A stretch of 64,000 bases of DNA from Psychrobacter sp. P11F6. GTDB lineage: Bacteria; Pseudomonadota; Gammaproteobacteria; Pseudomonadales; Moraxellaceae. Within the stretch, counting starts at the first letter, position 1; every line of letters starts with the position of its first letter. The DNA is taken from positions 2,934,574-2,998,573 of the forward strand of contig NZ_CM003594.1 in the NCBI RefSeq assembly GCF_001435295.1, read 5' to 3'. This document shows, piece after piece, positions 27,238-34,692 of this stretch. The notes under the pieces are model-generated. The model did not search any database, had not been told where the DNA came from, and worked only from the letters and a program-made list of their open reading frames with translations. The position numbers and the translations under genes are program-made.

Positions 27238-27674
27238 AATTTTCCTTATGGATTGCTCTAATTTTATTTAGAATAATATGCGATTAATGACTAAATCTAG
27301 CCAGTGGCGATAAAATAGAATCAGAGTAAACAATAGATAAATAGTGTATTTAGTACTTATCGTAGGGTGTTTTTTATATGATATTTATATAAAAATATTG
27401 TGAGTATTATTGTGATTAACTTATGAGTAATATTCAAATTTAATGGCATGTACCCGTGCATCATTTTAAATGACAGCAATGCACCGGTATAAATTAAAAA
27501 GAATTTGCCTAACGGAATTAGATGGGGTTCGCACCTTCATAAGTCAAGATACTGTAGTAATAAAGATGACCAATATGGCAGAATGTCGGATTTTCACAAA
27601 GCGAACTCAAAGCTTACTTAACAGCAGCCATCAGTAGTGCTATAGTTAAAATCATCTGTCACAAGGAGCCGCTC
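27238..27674. other. 437-bp divergent spacer
   Basis: AT-rich region between the M16 protease and the universal stress protein. A nested palindromic structure spans 27454-27487: CCGTGCAT and ATGCACCGG flank a CATTTTAAATG core. Otherwise no gene or terminator is visible. Confidence 0.4.
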
Positions 27675-28136
27675 ATGAGTTATGAACATATTTTATTGGT
27701 CACCGACTTAATGTCCGATGCTGATGTGGTCGCCCAAAAGGCCAAACGTATCGTCGAAAATCGTCCTAATGCCAAGTTATCGGTATTACATATCGTCAAA
27801 GATACCATGGTTGGCTTTGGCTATGAGCTGGTGCCAGCCTCCAGCTTATACGATGAGATTGACGATGAACGCTGTCAAGAAGCGCGCGCCAAATTGGCAC
27901 AGTTTTTGGAGCGTAATGACTTGCATGCGGTGAATTCTGAAGTGACCACTGCCATCTCTAACAGTGAAGGCATCGTCAACTATTGTCACAAGCATGATGT
28001 TGATCTGCTGGTCATCGGTCGTCATGAACGCCATGGTATCGCCGCTTGGCTCAGTGGCGCGACGGCAGATAATATCTTGCCTAACGTCCCATGCGATAGC
28101 TTGGTCGTAAGACTGGATAAACCCGTTAATAAGTAG
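27675..28136 (+). CDS. Universal stress protein (UspA family)
   Basis: A single-domain 153-residue USP. It begins with the beta strand YEHILLVTDL. The strand DLLVIGRHERH is followed by the glycine loop GIAAWLSGATADNIL (residues 115-134) and the closing strand DSLVVRL. The spacing of Gly residues in this loop departs from the strict ATP-binding pattern G-2x-G-9x-G(S/T), so UspA-type behaviour is more likely than ATP binding. These cytosolic dimers support survival under stress. AAGGAG lies upstream of the ATG. Confidence 0.88.
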   Translation: MSYEHILLVTDLMSDADVVAQKAKRIVENRPNAKLSVLHIVKDTMVGFGYELVPASSLYDEIDDERCQEARAKLAQFLERNDLHAVNSEVTTAISNSEGIVNYCHKHDVDLLVIGRHERHGIAAWLSGATADNILPNVPCDSLVVRLDKPVNK

Positions 28137-28195
28137 TTTAAGAAAAGACTTAACCTCGTTTCCAAGTTAGTTAAAACTATTAAAAAAGCTTATTA

Positions 28196-28230
28196 AAAAA
28201 AGCGCATTGTCTGACAGTGCGCTTTTTTAT
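28196..28230. terminator. Bidirectional hairpin terminator
   Basis: AAAAAAGCGCA pairs with TGCGCTTTTTT around an 11-nt loop, between the convergent universal stress and LysR genes. Confidence 0.85.
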
Positions 28231-28284
28231 TACTGATTAAAATAGTAAACATTCTTACCAATACTTCTATATTTACCAAAAAAA

Positions 28285-29220
28285 TCAATCTTCTGTCAAA
28301 ATATCAATAAAACTTTGCCAAATCGGGCTTTGATGGCGGGCTTTATGCCACACTAGCCACCAAGTTCGTGACAAATCGATGCCCGCGACTTTCACTTGTA
28401 CCAGCGCTCCTGCTGTCAGCTCTGCCTGAATGACATGCTGTGATAAACAACCAAGACCAATATCTGCACTCACCATATGCTTAATAGCTTCCGACTGCTG
28501 AATCGCCATCACAATCTCCGCATCAGGCAAATGCTTCAGCAGCTGCTCATCGATAATTTGCCGTGTACCTGACCCTGCCTCTCGTACCAATAGCGGCAGT
28601 TTTGCCAGTTGTGCAATGCTAAGCTCGTAGCAATTATCCGCATCGTTATACGCTGCCATGTCTGTCAACCATTTGCTATCACGCTTGGTAAAGATCATCA
28701 AGGTATCTGTCCGCCACGCACGCTGCTCAATGACTTTCATATCTGTGGGGCGCGGCATACCCTCTACGAGCGCAATATCAATATTTAATTGTTCAACTTC
28801 GCTGACCACTTCTTGAGTATTGGCGATATACATATCGATATGGGCATCGGGTAGCGTCGCATATAGCTTGGCAAGCAGTGGCGGCAGTACATAATTGCCG
28901 ATCGTGGTACTGGCACCAATATGAATCTGCCCTGCTTGATGCTTATGATAATGCTCTAGAGTTAATGCCTGCCCCAAGATGGCTTGCGCCTGTATATAAA
29001 TAGGATGGGCGTTGGGGTGCTGATTGAGCCTACGCCCGACGCGCTCAAACAATGGCATCTGCAGCCTTGCTTCTAATTCTGTCAGCGCACTACTGACCGC
29101 CGACTGCGATAAATGCAGCGCTTCACTGGCACGGCTGGTACTACCCGTTTGATAAATACTGACAAACACCGATAATTGCTTGAGGGTAATCTTTGGTAAT
29201 ACCTGCATGGCTTTTTTCAT
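28285..29220 (-). CDS. LysR-family transcriptional regulator (YeiE-like)
   Basis: A 311-residue LysR regulator. The winged helix-turn-helix is near the N-terminus (LKQLSVFVSIYQTGSTSRASEALHL, then SQSAVSSALTELEARL, about residues 13-55). An effector-binding domain follows, with IHIGASTTIGNYVLPPLLA and the LVREAGSGTRQIID loop. It is divergent from a YeiH-family transporter gene. In enterobacteria, YeiE is the neighbour and regulator of yeiH, so I infer the same job here. A 6-4-6 inverted repeat just upstream of the transporter (29401-29416) is a candidate binding site. The inducer is unknown. Confidence 0.9.
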   Translation of the reverse strand: MKKAMQVLPKITLKQLSVFVSIYQTGSTSRASEALHLSQSAVSSALTELEARLQMPLFERVGRRLNQHPNAHPIYIQAQAILGQALTLEHYHKHQAGQIHIGASTTIGNYVLPPLLAKLYATLPDAHIDMYIANTQEVVSEVEQLNIDIALVEGMPRPTDMKVIEQRAWRTDTLMIFTKRDSKWLTDMAAYNDADNCYELSIAQLAKLPLLVREAGSGTRQIIDEQLLKHLPDAEIVMAIQQSEAIKHMVSADIGLGCLSQHVIQAELTAGALVQVKVAGIDLSRTWWLVWHKARHQSPIWQSFIDILTED

Positions 29221-29386
29221 AATTTCTCTGACATCCTATCTTATTGATACAATTTAAAAAGCACCTGTTATTTTAAAAACCCTTTATTATCTAGAAACCA
29301 TCTTTTTAGCCCAAAGACTTTTACTAACCTAAAAAATCGATAGTTTTTATCTAATTAATCTGTTTTTATTATAGATTGGTCTGCCT

Positions 29387-29416
29387 TATAATGTCTATTC
29401 ATAAGCTTATGCTTAT
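29387..29416 (+). promoter_or_regulatory. Candidate LysR operator and -10 box for the YeiH gene
   Basis: A TATAAT hexamer (29387-29392) is followed by a perfect inverted repeat ATAAGC-TTAT-GCTTAT (29401-29416), 37 bp before the YeiH start. No good -35 box is seen, as expected for an activator-dependent promoter. Placement of the operator downstream of the -10 could instead mean repression. Confidence 0.4.
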
Positions 29417-29452
29417 TTCGATTATAGATAATACATAATAGGACAGTTAGTC

Positions 29453-30538
29453 ATGTACGCCTTGACCCAATCAGTAAATAACTATTTCCCGCGCAGCCGC
29501 CATTTAGCAGGGCTCATCGTCGTGCTGATTGGCAGCTTGTTTTGTTTGTGGCTCAATACTAGTGTCAACACATGGACAAATGGACGTATCGTTGGCTTGT
29601 CTTCTCTCACTTTAGCCATTCTCCTTGGTATGGTATTGGGCAATACGGTCTATCCTAACCTTGCTGAGCGCTTAAGTATCGGCGTGGCATTTGCCAAAGG
29701 TCAAATATTGCGCCTCGCCATCATGTTTTATGGCTTTAAGCTGACCTTAACGCAAGTATCAAGTGTCGGACTGTCTGCGGTGATGAGCGATGCGTTGGTA
29801 TTGACATCGACCTTTTTACTCACCTATTGGATAGGGACTCGATGGTTAAAAGTCGATAAACAAACGACGCTATTGATTGGGTCAGGCGCAAGCATTTGCG
29901 GTGCCGCCGCGGTGATTGCAGCAGAGCCAGTGGTCAAAGCGGAAGCACACAAAGTCACTATTGCCGTAGCGACAGTGGTGGTGTTTGGTACGATTGCAAT
30001 GCTGCTCTATCCGTTTTTATACCATATTGGTTGGTTGCAACCTTGGCTAAATGCTCAGCAGTACGGGATTTATACGGGTTCCACCATTCATGAAGTGGCG
30101 CAAGTCGTCGTCGCTGGTAACGCCGTCAGTCCTGAAGTGGGTGACACAGCGGTTGTCACCAAGATGATACGCGTCATGATGCTTGCCCCTTTTTTACTTA
30201 TTTTATCGTTTGCCCTAACAAAAGGTAGCAGCGACAGTGGCAAAAAACCATCGTTTATGAATCGCGTTCAACAAGTCAAAGTCCCTTGGTTTGCCTTCAT
30301 ATTCATTGCTATCGTCTTACTGCACACTTGGGTGCCGATGACCGCAAGCTTTGAGCGTAGTATGGTGATACTAGACGATGTGCTGCTCACCATGGCAATG
30401 TTTGCGCTTGGTCTAACCACGCATTTGGGCGCTATTAAACAAGCTGGCGTTAAACCCCTTATCTTGGGGGCGATTATGTTTGCTTGGCTGATCGTTGGCG
30501 GTGGATTGATTAATATTGGTATTAGCTTACTTGGCTAA
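29453..30538 (+). CDS. YeiH/YadS-type putative sulfate exporter family protein (UPF0324)
   Basis: A 361-residue inner-membrane protein with about ten helices. UPF0324 hallmarks are visible: LAILLGMVLGNT, FAKGQILRLAIMFYGFKLTLTQ, the signature GSGASICGAAAVIAAEPV in mid-protein, and YGIYTGSTIHEVAQVVVAG. The family is annotated as putative sulfate or sulfonate exporters by homology, and transport has not been firmly shown for most members. It is divergently transcribed from the LysR gene that probably controls it. A strong terminator follows. Confidence 0.9.
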   Translation: MYALTQSVNNYFPRSRHLAGLIVVLIGSLFCLWLNTSVNTWTNGRIVGLSSLTLAILLGMVLGNTVYPNLAERLSIGVAFAKGQILRLAIMFYGFKLTLTQVSSVGLSAVMSDALVLTSTFLLTYWIGTRWLKVDKQTTLLIGSGASICGAAAVIAAEPVVKAEAHKVTIAVATVVVFGTIAMLLYPFLYHIGWLQPWLNAQQYGIYTGSTIHEVAQVVVAGNAVSPEVGDTAVVTKMIRVMMLAPFLLILSFALTKGSSDSGKKPSFMNRVQQVKVPWFAFIFIAIVLLHTWVPMTASFERSMVILDDVLLTMAMFALGLTTHLGAIKQAGVKPLILGAIMFAWLIVGGGLINIGISLLG

Positions 30539-30597
30539 AGTAAACTACCAAACATCCTTACCGTTCGTTATCATTCTTGCCATGAGTTATATAGATT

Positions 30598-30634
30598 AAA
30601 AAAGCCGATGACTATGCTAATCATCGGCTTTTTT
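30598..30634 (+). terminator. Rho-independent terminator of the YeiH gene
   Basis: A perfect 14-bp stem AAAAAAGCCGATGA with its complement, 9-nt loop, T-run at the end. Confidence 0.9.
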
Positions 30635-30674
30635 GGTTTATCGATTGCAAATAGCTTATCTTAAATCGTAGACG

Positions 30675-30708
30675 AAAAAAAACGAACCCGAAGGTTCGCT
30701 TTTTTTTC
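30675..30708 (-). terminator. Terminator of the cold-shock gene
   Basis: CGAACC and GGTTCG close on a CGAA tetraloop, flanked by an eight-base A-run and T-run. It reads best on the minus strand, 30 bp after the cold-shock gene, and may act in both directions. Confidence 0.88.
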
Positions 30709-30737
30709 ATCTTGCTCTAAGTGTCTATAAAGACAAA

Positions 30738-30947
30738 TTAGATAGCAACGATGTTATGGGCTTGTGGGCCTTTTTGACCTTGAGTTACAGTGAACTCAAC
30801 TTCTTGGCCTTCAGCTAAAGTTTTGAAGCCTGAACCAGTGATTTCGCTGTAATGAGCAAAAACGTCTGCGCCAGTTTCTGGAGCGATAAAACCAAAGCCT
30901 TTAGCTTCATTGAACCACTTAACTGTACCTTTTTGAACGTCTGACAT
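30738..30947 (-). CDS. Cold-shock domain protein (CspA family)
   Basis: A 69-residue single OB-fold RNA/DNA-binding protein. It contains [16 protein letters not shown] with RNP1 (KGFGFI), the RNP2-like DVFAHY, and the closing [23 protein letters not shown]2 has Ala-His-Tyr in place of the more common Val-His-Phe. Such proteins melt RNA secondary structure at low temperature. AGGAT lies before the ATG. A promoter about 150 bp upstream gives a long untranslated leader, as usual for cold-induced csp genes. Confidence 0.95.
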   Translation of the reverse strand: MSDVQKGTVKWFNEAKGFGFIAPETGADVFAHYSEITGSGFKTLAEGQEVEFTVTQGQKGPQAHNIVAI

Positions 30948-31094
30948 AATATAATCCTACTTTTAAATTTATTAATGGCCTAGTGACCGATAACGCTTGC
31001 AAATAGCTACTGAACGATAAATATTAAAACGAAGGATTATAACTAATACTACGAGGTAATGATTTGGTGCAGAACTGCTCTTAAGCTTGGACGT

Positions 31095-31123
31095 ATTATA
31101 GGGGGAACATCCTGATTTCGCAA
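31095..31123 (-). promoter_or_regulatory. Candidate sigma-70 promoter of the cold-shock gene
   Basis: On the minus strand, TTGCGA (31123-31118) and TATAAT (31100-31095) are separated by 17 bp. This predicts a transcript start near 31088 and a leader of about 140 nt before the ATG at 30947, in the range expected for cspA-type leaders. I could not identify a cold box with confidence. Confidence 0.55.
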
Positions 31124-31191
31124 GTCTTATCTTAGCTTTCATGTAACTAAAGCCCATTTCTTGCAATTTTTGACCTTAAAATCAACGTATT

Positions 31192-31614
31192 TTAGGCATT
31201 TGGCAAACGGAACAAATAGACCGCTACCCCAGTACAGACCACGGCTACCAGCCATGCCACCCATATCATATCGGCGGGAATATTAAAAAATAACATCGTT
31301 GTTGAAATAGTCATCATTATTGTCGCTAACCACTTAGCATAGAGTGGCACCGCATGATTATTTTCCCAATCGCGGACAAATTTCCCAAAGTATTTATGAT
31401 TAATCAACCAAAAATGAAAGCGCCGCGAACTGCGTGCCCAGCAACCTGCCGCCAGTAATATAAAAGGCGCAGTCGGCATGACTGGCAGTAACACACCGAT
31501 AACCCCTAATACAAAAAATAGCCAGCCCAGTATGACAAACGTCCAACGCACCGTTGGGCTGTTATGCTGATTGGTTTTGGGTCGATAATAAAAGACTTTT
31601 TTGTGTTGGCTCAT
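31192..31614 (-). CDS. DUF454 (YbaN) family membrane protein
   Basis: A 140-residue inner-membrane protein with the DUF454 signature GVIGVLLPVMPTAPFILLAAGCWARSS after the first helix. FHFWLINHKYFGKFVRDWE and two C-terminal helices follow. E. coli YbaN is the reference member; function unknown. A 16-bp perfect palindrome lies about 95 bp upstream of the start (31708-31723). Confidence 0.88.
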   Translation of the reverse strand: MSQHKKVFYYRPKTNQHNSPTVRWTFVILGWLFFVLGVIGVLLPVMPTAPFILLAAGCWARSSRRFHFWLINHKYFGKFVRDWENNHAVPLYAKWLATIMMTISTTMLFFNIPADMIWVAWLVAVVCTGVAVYLFRLPNA

Positions 31615-31707
31615 AAAAATACTGTCATTGAATGATATAGAGTGGCTAATATTCGATAAAGGTTAGACAGCTAACGTCTTAAACCAGATAATCATTTATA
31701 GAACTGC

Positions 31708-31723
31708 CTACCTATATAGGTAG
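31708..31723. repeat. 16-bp perfect palindrome
   Basis: CTACCTATATAGGTAG, fully self-complementary with no spacer, in the spacer between the DUF454 gene and the TerF-like gene. It has the form of a dimeric regulator site, but no regulator is linked to it here. Confidence 0.4.
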
Positions 31724-31846
31724 CTAAGCATGCAATATCACTCAAAATGGTACAAGGCTATTTTTACGAGGTTTTTGCTATCAATAGGTATGTTTGGTTA
31801 GTGGTTGGGTAAGTGAGCTCACCACCTTTGACTGAATTTTGAGTAA

Positions 31847-31883
31847 TAAAAAACCGCTCATAGCTAGACTATAAACGGTTTTA
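31847..31883 (-). terminator. Terminator of the TerF-like gene
   Basis: AAAACCG and CGGTTTT with a partly paired ATAG/CTAT inner stem and an A/T-run on each side, 27 bp after the TerF-like stop codon. Confidence 0.7.
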
Positions 31884-31909
31884 TCGTTGAAGATATTATC
31901 CTAATTTAT

Positions 31910-33205
31910 TTATTTCGCTATCAATCCTATCTCGCGTGCTTCTTTTAACCAGCTTGGGAATTCCTCTAACATGCTCTCGTAAAGAGCTTCTTCGCTGATA
32001 TCATCCAAATCATCAAGTTCAAAAAAGTCACAATTATCAATCACGCGCCCTGCCATGTCGTCTAGTTTTTTTAGGATGCCATAACTACGACCACCCAAGC
32101 CTACGAACTGCCAAAATATCGGCAGTTTTGCCGCTTCCGTCATGACTCTCGTGATACCGCGATTGTCATTCACCCCGCCATCACTGATAAATAGCACGTA
32201 AACAGGCACATCCAAGCCGTCTTTTTGATAAAACTCCGTCACGGCTTTCATGACCTCTGCTTCATTGTTGATGCGCGGGCCAAGTGCCCATTTGCGCCAA
32301 CCGCCATGAGCGTTGTCAATGAAACCGTCATAGTTGCTCAGCCCAATCTCGCCCAAATACTGCGGATCTCGGGCAAACGCCCAACAGTCTAACGCTTGGT
32401 CATCATCGAAGCTCACTGCCAATGGCAATATGCGATTGACCACTTCTTGCACGCGGCCTTTTTTGTACTGTCTGTTCATTGAGCCTGAAGCATCTAGCAC
32501 CAACGCTACCTTTGCGGTTAATTGTTGTAGTTGGCGTTTCTCAAGCGATATCGTGGCTTTTTTGGCCAGATTGACCAGTTTTGGCGCTTTGTCTAGCATG
32601 ACCTTTTCTAGCGATGGTTTTGCTTGCACTGGCGTGACGGTCGCCTCTACTGCTGTCGAGCTGCCCTCTTCTACATCGCCACCGAAATGCTGCACGATGG
32701 CGGCAAGTCCACCATTAAAACCTTGCGCGACGTTGGATACTCGCCAAACGCCACTCTTACGATACAGCTGCATCAACATACTGGCTTGCTGCTGGGCAAA
32801 GTCTGCCGCTTGATATTCTGCCTGTGCCTTTTGTAATTGCTGCCAAATGCCAATCTCTAACGATTGAATTTGATTCAGCGGCGTGTCGGCTGATAACACA
32901 AAAAACAAGCTGTCTATATTAGTAGCCAATTTGGATAAATTCACCTCAAACTCGGCTTGGATGCCTTTATTTGCCGTTGGCTGCGACTCGTAATAGGTAA
33001 GCTTGATTTGCCCGCACGGTGAGGTCGGCTGATTATAAAACACCATGTAATCATCATTGATCAATTTGCCAGCTGCGTCTAAGGCAAAGCAGCTGATGTC
33101 CATCTCTATTGGGCTTTGGCGAGTGAATTTGAGCGTGATGGGTGCGGTCTCGTCAATGGCAAGATTGCTTAAAGGTGCGCGTTGTCCGACGGTGAGATGG
33201 TTCAT
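31910..33205 (-). CDS. terF: TerF-like protein: TerD domain plus VWA domain
   Basis: A 431-residue cytosolic protein. Residues 1 to about 178 form a TerD (calcium-binding stress protein) domain, with MVFYNQPTSPCG and the signature LYRKSGVWRVSNVAQGFNGGLAAIV. Residues about 230-415 are a von Willebrand A domain with MIDAS motif DASGS (238-242), plus ISDGGVND. This TerD-VWA order defines TerF. TerF normally accompanies terZABCDE in tellurite/phage/colicin resistance loci, but no other ter gene is in the window. It stands alone beside the toxin-antitoxin-chaperone operon, with its own AAGGA ribosome binding site and terminators on both sides. The role here is unknown. Confidence 0.87.
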   Translation of the reverse strand: MNHLTVGQRAPLSNLAIDETAPITLKFTRQSPIEMDISCFALDAAGKLINDDYMVFYNQPTSPCGQIKLTYYESQPTANKGIQAEFEVNLSKLATNIDSLFFVLSADTPLNQIQSLEIGIWQQLQKAQAEYQAADFAQQQASMLMQLYRKSGVWRVSNVAQGFNGGLAAIVQHFGGDVEEGSSTAVEATVTPVQAKPSLEKVMLDKAPKLVNLAKKATISLEKRQLQQLTAKVALVLDASGSMNRQYKKGRVQEVVNRILPLAVSFDDDQALDCWAFARDPQYLGEIGLSNYDGFIDNAHGGWRKWALGPRINNEAEVMKAVTEFYQKDGLDVPVYVLFISDGGVNDNRGITRVMTEAAKLPIFWQFVGLGGRSYGILKKLDDMAGRVIDNCDFFELDDLDDISEEALYESMLEEFPSWLKEAREIGLIAK

Positions 33206-33263
33206 GGTGTTCCTTACTTTAAAGTGTTATTCCTTTGAAGATAATAGACTAATTCCTGACATT

Positions 33264-33300
33264 AAAAAACCGCTCACAGCAAGAGCTGAAGCGGTTTTTT
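33264..33300 (-). terminator. Terminator of the toxin-antitoxin-chaperone operon
   Basis: AAAAAACCGCT pairs with AGCGGTTTTTT around a partly structured loop (CAGC/GCTG). It lies 30 bp after the SecB-like stop codon and separates the operon from the TerF-like gene. Confidence 0.85.
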
Positions 33301-33330
33301 AAATTTAAAGCATACTATCATGATCTAATA

Positions 33331-33726
33331 CTACTTTTCATACCTGAACGTTGGTACTTCAATTAAAGGTAAGTGAAAATCTAAGTCAGAACGCACACAT
33401 AAAGATGCTACATTTTCTCTGACATAAGGTAATAGTATTAATGGTGCATTATGATGAGCCCAATGTTCGACTTTATCTCTTGGGAACTCACCTTCAATCT
33501 CAAATATACCAAATAAATTTACCTCTATTTGGAAACCTTCAACCTTTTGAACATTGCATATAAAGTTTACTATTATGATATCTTTGTTATCTTCAGGCAG
33601 TTTAGAGCCTATTTTAAACTGTAAATCGACATCAAAATCTTCTTTATCACTTAAAGATTTATTAAACACCTCTAAGTAGAGCTTTTTTATTTGTATTGAT
33701 TTTAATTGTATAGGATGATGTTTCAT
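33331..33726 (-). CDS. SecB-like chaperone (chaperone of a TAC system, CmdC-like)
   Basis: A 131-residue SecB-fold protein. The best evidence is the C-terminal half: HNAPLILLPYVRENVASLCVRSDLDFHLPLIEVP matches the SecB pattern AP.LLFPYARE.ISSLV..G.FP.LNL.PVNF. Strand-forming segments such as DFDVDLQFKIG and GFQIEVNLFGIFEIEGEF come before it. Housekeeping SecB has an acidic C-terminal tail for SecA, absent here. It is the third gene of the operon, starting 4 nt after the antitoxin stop, so translation is probably coupled. In toxin-antitoxin-chaperone systems this protein holds the unstable antitoxin. In CmdTAC it also senses phage capsid protein. Confidence 0.8.
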   Translation of the reverse strand: MKHHPIQLKSIQIKKLYLEVFNKSLSDKEDFDVDLQFKIGSKLPEDNKDIIIVNFICNVQKVEGFQIEVNLFGIFEIEGEFPRDKVEHWAHHNAPLILLPYVRENVASLCVRSDLDFHLPLIEVPTFRYEK

Positions 33727-33730
33727 AATC

Positions 33731-34096
33731 TCACGCAGCTAGCAGATAGTTTTCTTTCTTTGTACCAATACTTTCATTTAGAAATGAAGATATTGATTCA
33801 ACAAAATAATGAGTATTATCAGTTTCCAAAGAAAGTAAGTCTAAAGCATTAAATTCTTTCGATAGAACACTTTCTGTCAAATGCTCATTTAGTGTTATAC
33901 CTTCTTGTAAACCCAAATTTATAGAATAGGCATTCATAGACTCCATATCAGAGTTATACTTTGCTATTACATATAATTGATTTACTCCACGGGCAAAATC
34001 ACTGTTTTCAGACTCTGATAGCCTTCTTTTTAACTCTTCAGGGTTAGTAGCTTTAATTTTTTTTACAGTTTTCTTTAAAGCTTCTTGGAGTGTCAT
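33731..34096 (-). CDS. Putative antitoxin of a toxin-antitoxin-chaperone system, with ssrA-like C-terminus
   Basis: A 121-residue protein without a recognised family, between a predicted ADP-ribosyltransferase and a SecB-like chaperone. The N-terminus is a basic amphipathic helix (ALKKTVKKIKATNPEELKRRL). The middle is polar and helical. The C-terminus is KKENYLLAA, nearly the last seven residues of the tmRNA degradation tag (ENYALAA). A hydrophobic, protease-accessible C-terminus protected by the SecB-like partner is what chaperone-addicted antitoxins have. A strong AAGGAG precedes the ATG, so it should be translated better than the upstream gene. No helix-turn-helix is evident. The antitoxin role is inferred from position and this tail. 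Confidence 0.72.
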   Translation of the reverse strand: MTLQEALKKTVKKIKATNPEELKRRLSESENSDFARGVNQLYVIAKYNSDMESMNAYSINLGLQEGITLNEHLTESVLSKEFNALDLLSLETDNTHYFVESISSFLNESIGTKKENYLLAA

Positions 34097-34132
34097 TTTA
34101 CGTTCTCCTTAATTAATATACTAATTCTAGAT

Positions 34133-34660
34133 TCAATCGATACACTCTATAATTTTAATATCTATATCATTTTTGACAATGAGAGCTGGATGACCATTAG
34201 AAAAAGCTACATTCCTACCTAAACCAGGAACTGATAAATCCACCGTTATCAAATCATAGCTAATATTTAAGCTCTCTTCTAAATCCTGCATAAATACATC
34301 CAACATAGCACCATAGCTACTTTCATTATGTGAGCCTATAGGAAAAGCTTCATCAAAACTTTCTCTTACCTCCATATCGAAATCTAATACTTTTTCCTTA
34401 TCTGCTTCAATAGAAACGTCTATTTTTACTATTTGACAATCTTTGTTACTGTCGTACATCTTTTGTTTTAGAGCAAAGTCATACCACTTTTGGGCACAAT
34501 ATATAGCAGTGCCTCTATTTTTCTTATAATGCCAAAAATATATACCTTTTCCAGCCTTTCCTATTTTTGCGTCTGGAAGAATAATAAATCCTTTCTGATC
34601 TATAGATTCAAAATGATACTTAGTAGTACCATGTATGCCTTTAAATATAATATTAGTCAC
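34133..34660 (-). CDS. Predicted ADP-ribosyltransferase toxin (CmdT-like)
   Basis: A 175-residue protein with the N-terminal pattern of PARP/Tpt1-like ADP-ribosyltransferases. GIHGTTKYHFESIDQKGF (His10, then an ESI..KGF helix) is followed by GKAGKGIYFW (Tyr41) and an AIYCAQKW helix. This is the H-Y part of the H-Y-[E/Q] catalytic triad; the third residue is not certain, with candidates in the FDEAFPIGSHNE region. It is the first gene of a three-gene operon with an antitoxin-like and a SecB-like gene, the order of CmdTAC. CmdT ADP-ribosylates mRNA and stops translation; that target is inferred here. The start is GTG at 34660 without a ribosome binding site. Markedly AT-rich. Confidence 0.75.
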   Translation of the reverse strand: MTNIIFKGIHGTTKYHFESIDQKGFIILPDAKIGKAGKGIYFWHYKKNRGTAIYCAQKWYDFALKQKMYDSNKDCQIVKIDVSIEADKEKVLDFDMEVRESFDEAFPIGSHNESSYGAMLDVFMQDLEESLNISYDLITVDLSVPGLGRNVAFSNGHPALIVKNDIDIKIIECID

Positions 34661-34686
34661 AGTTGAAGCAGCCAGCAGAGTATGGA

Positions 34687-34692
34687 ATTATA
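34687..34692 (-). promoter_or_regulatory. Candidate -10 box of the toxin operon
   Basis: A perfect TATAAT on the minus strand, 27 bp before the toxin GTG. It would give a leader of only about 20 nt without a Shine-Dalgarno sequence. No good -35 box at normal spacing. Confidence 0.35.

Noticed and set aside
30972..31166. 64-codon minus-strand open frame between the cold-shock and DUF454 genes
   Set aside because: Lies in the predicted promoter and leader of the cold-shock gene and has no coding character.
33731..34096. Reading the middle gene of the TAC operon as a HigA- or MqsA-type antitoxin
   Set aside because: No helix-turn-helix or zinc-binding motif is visible; only position and the C-terminal tail support the antitoxin role.
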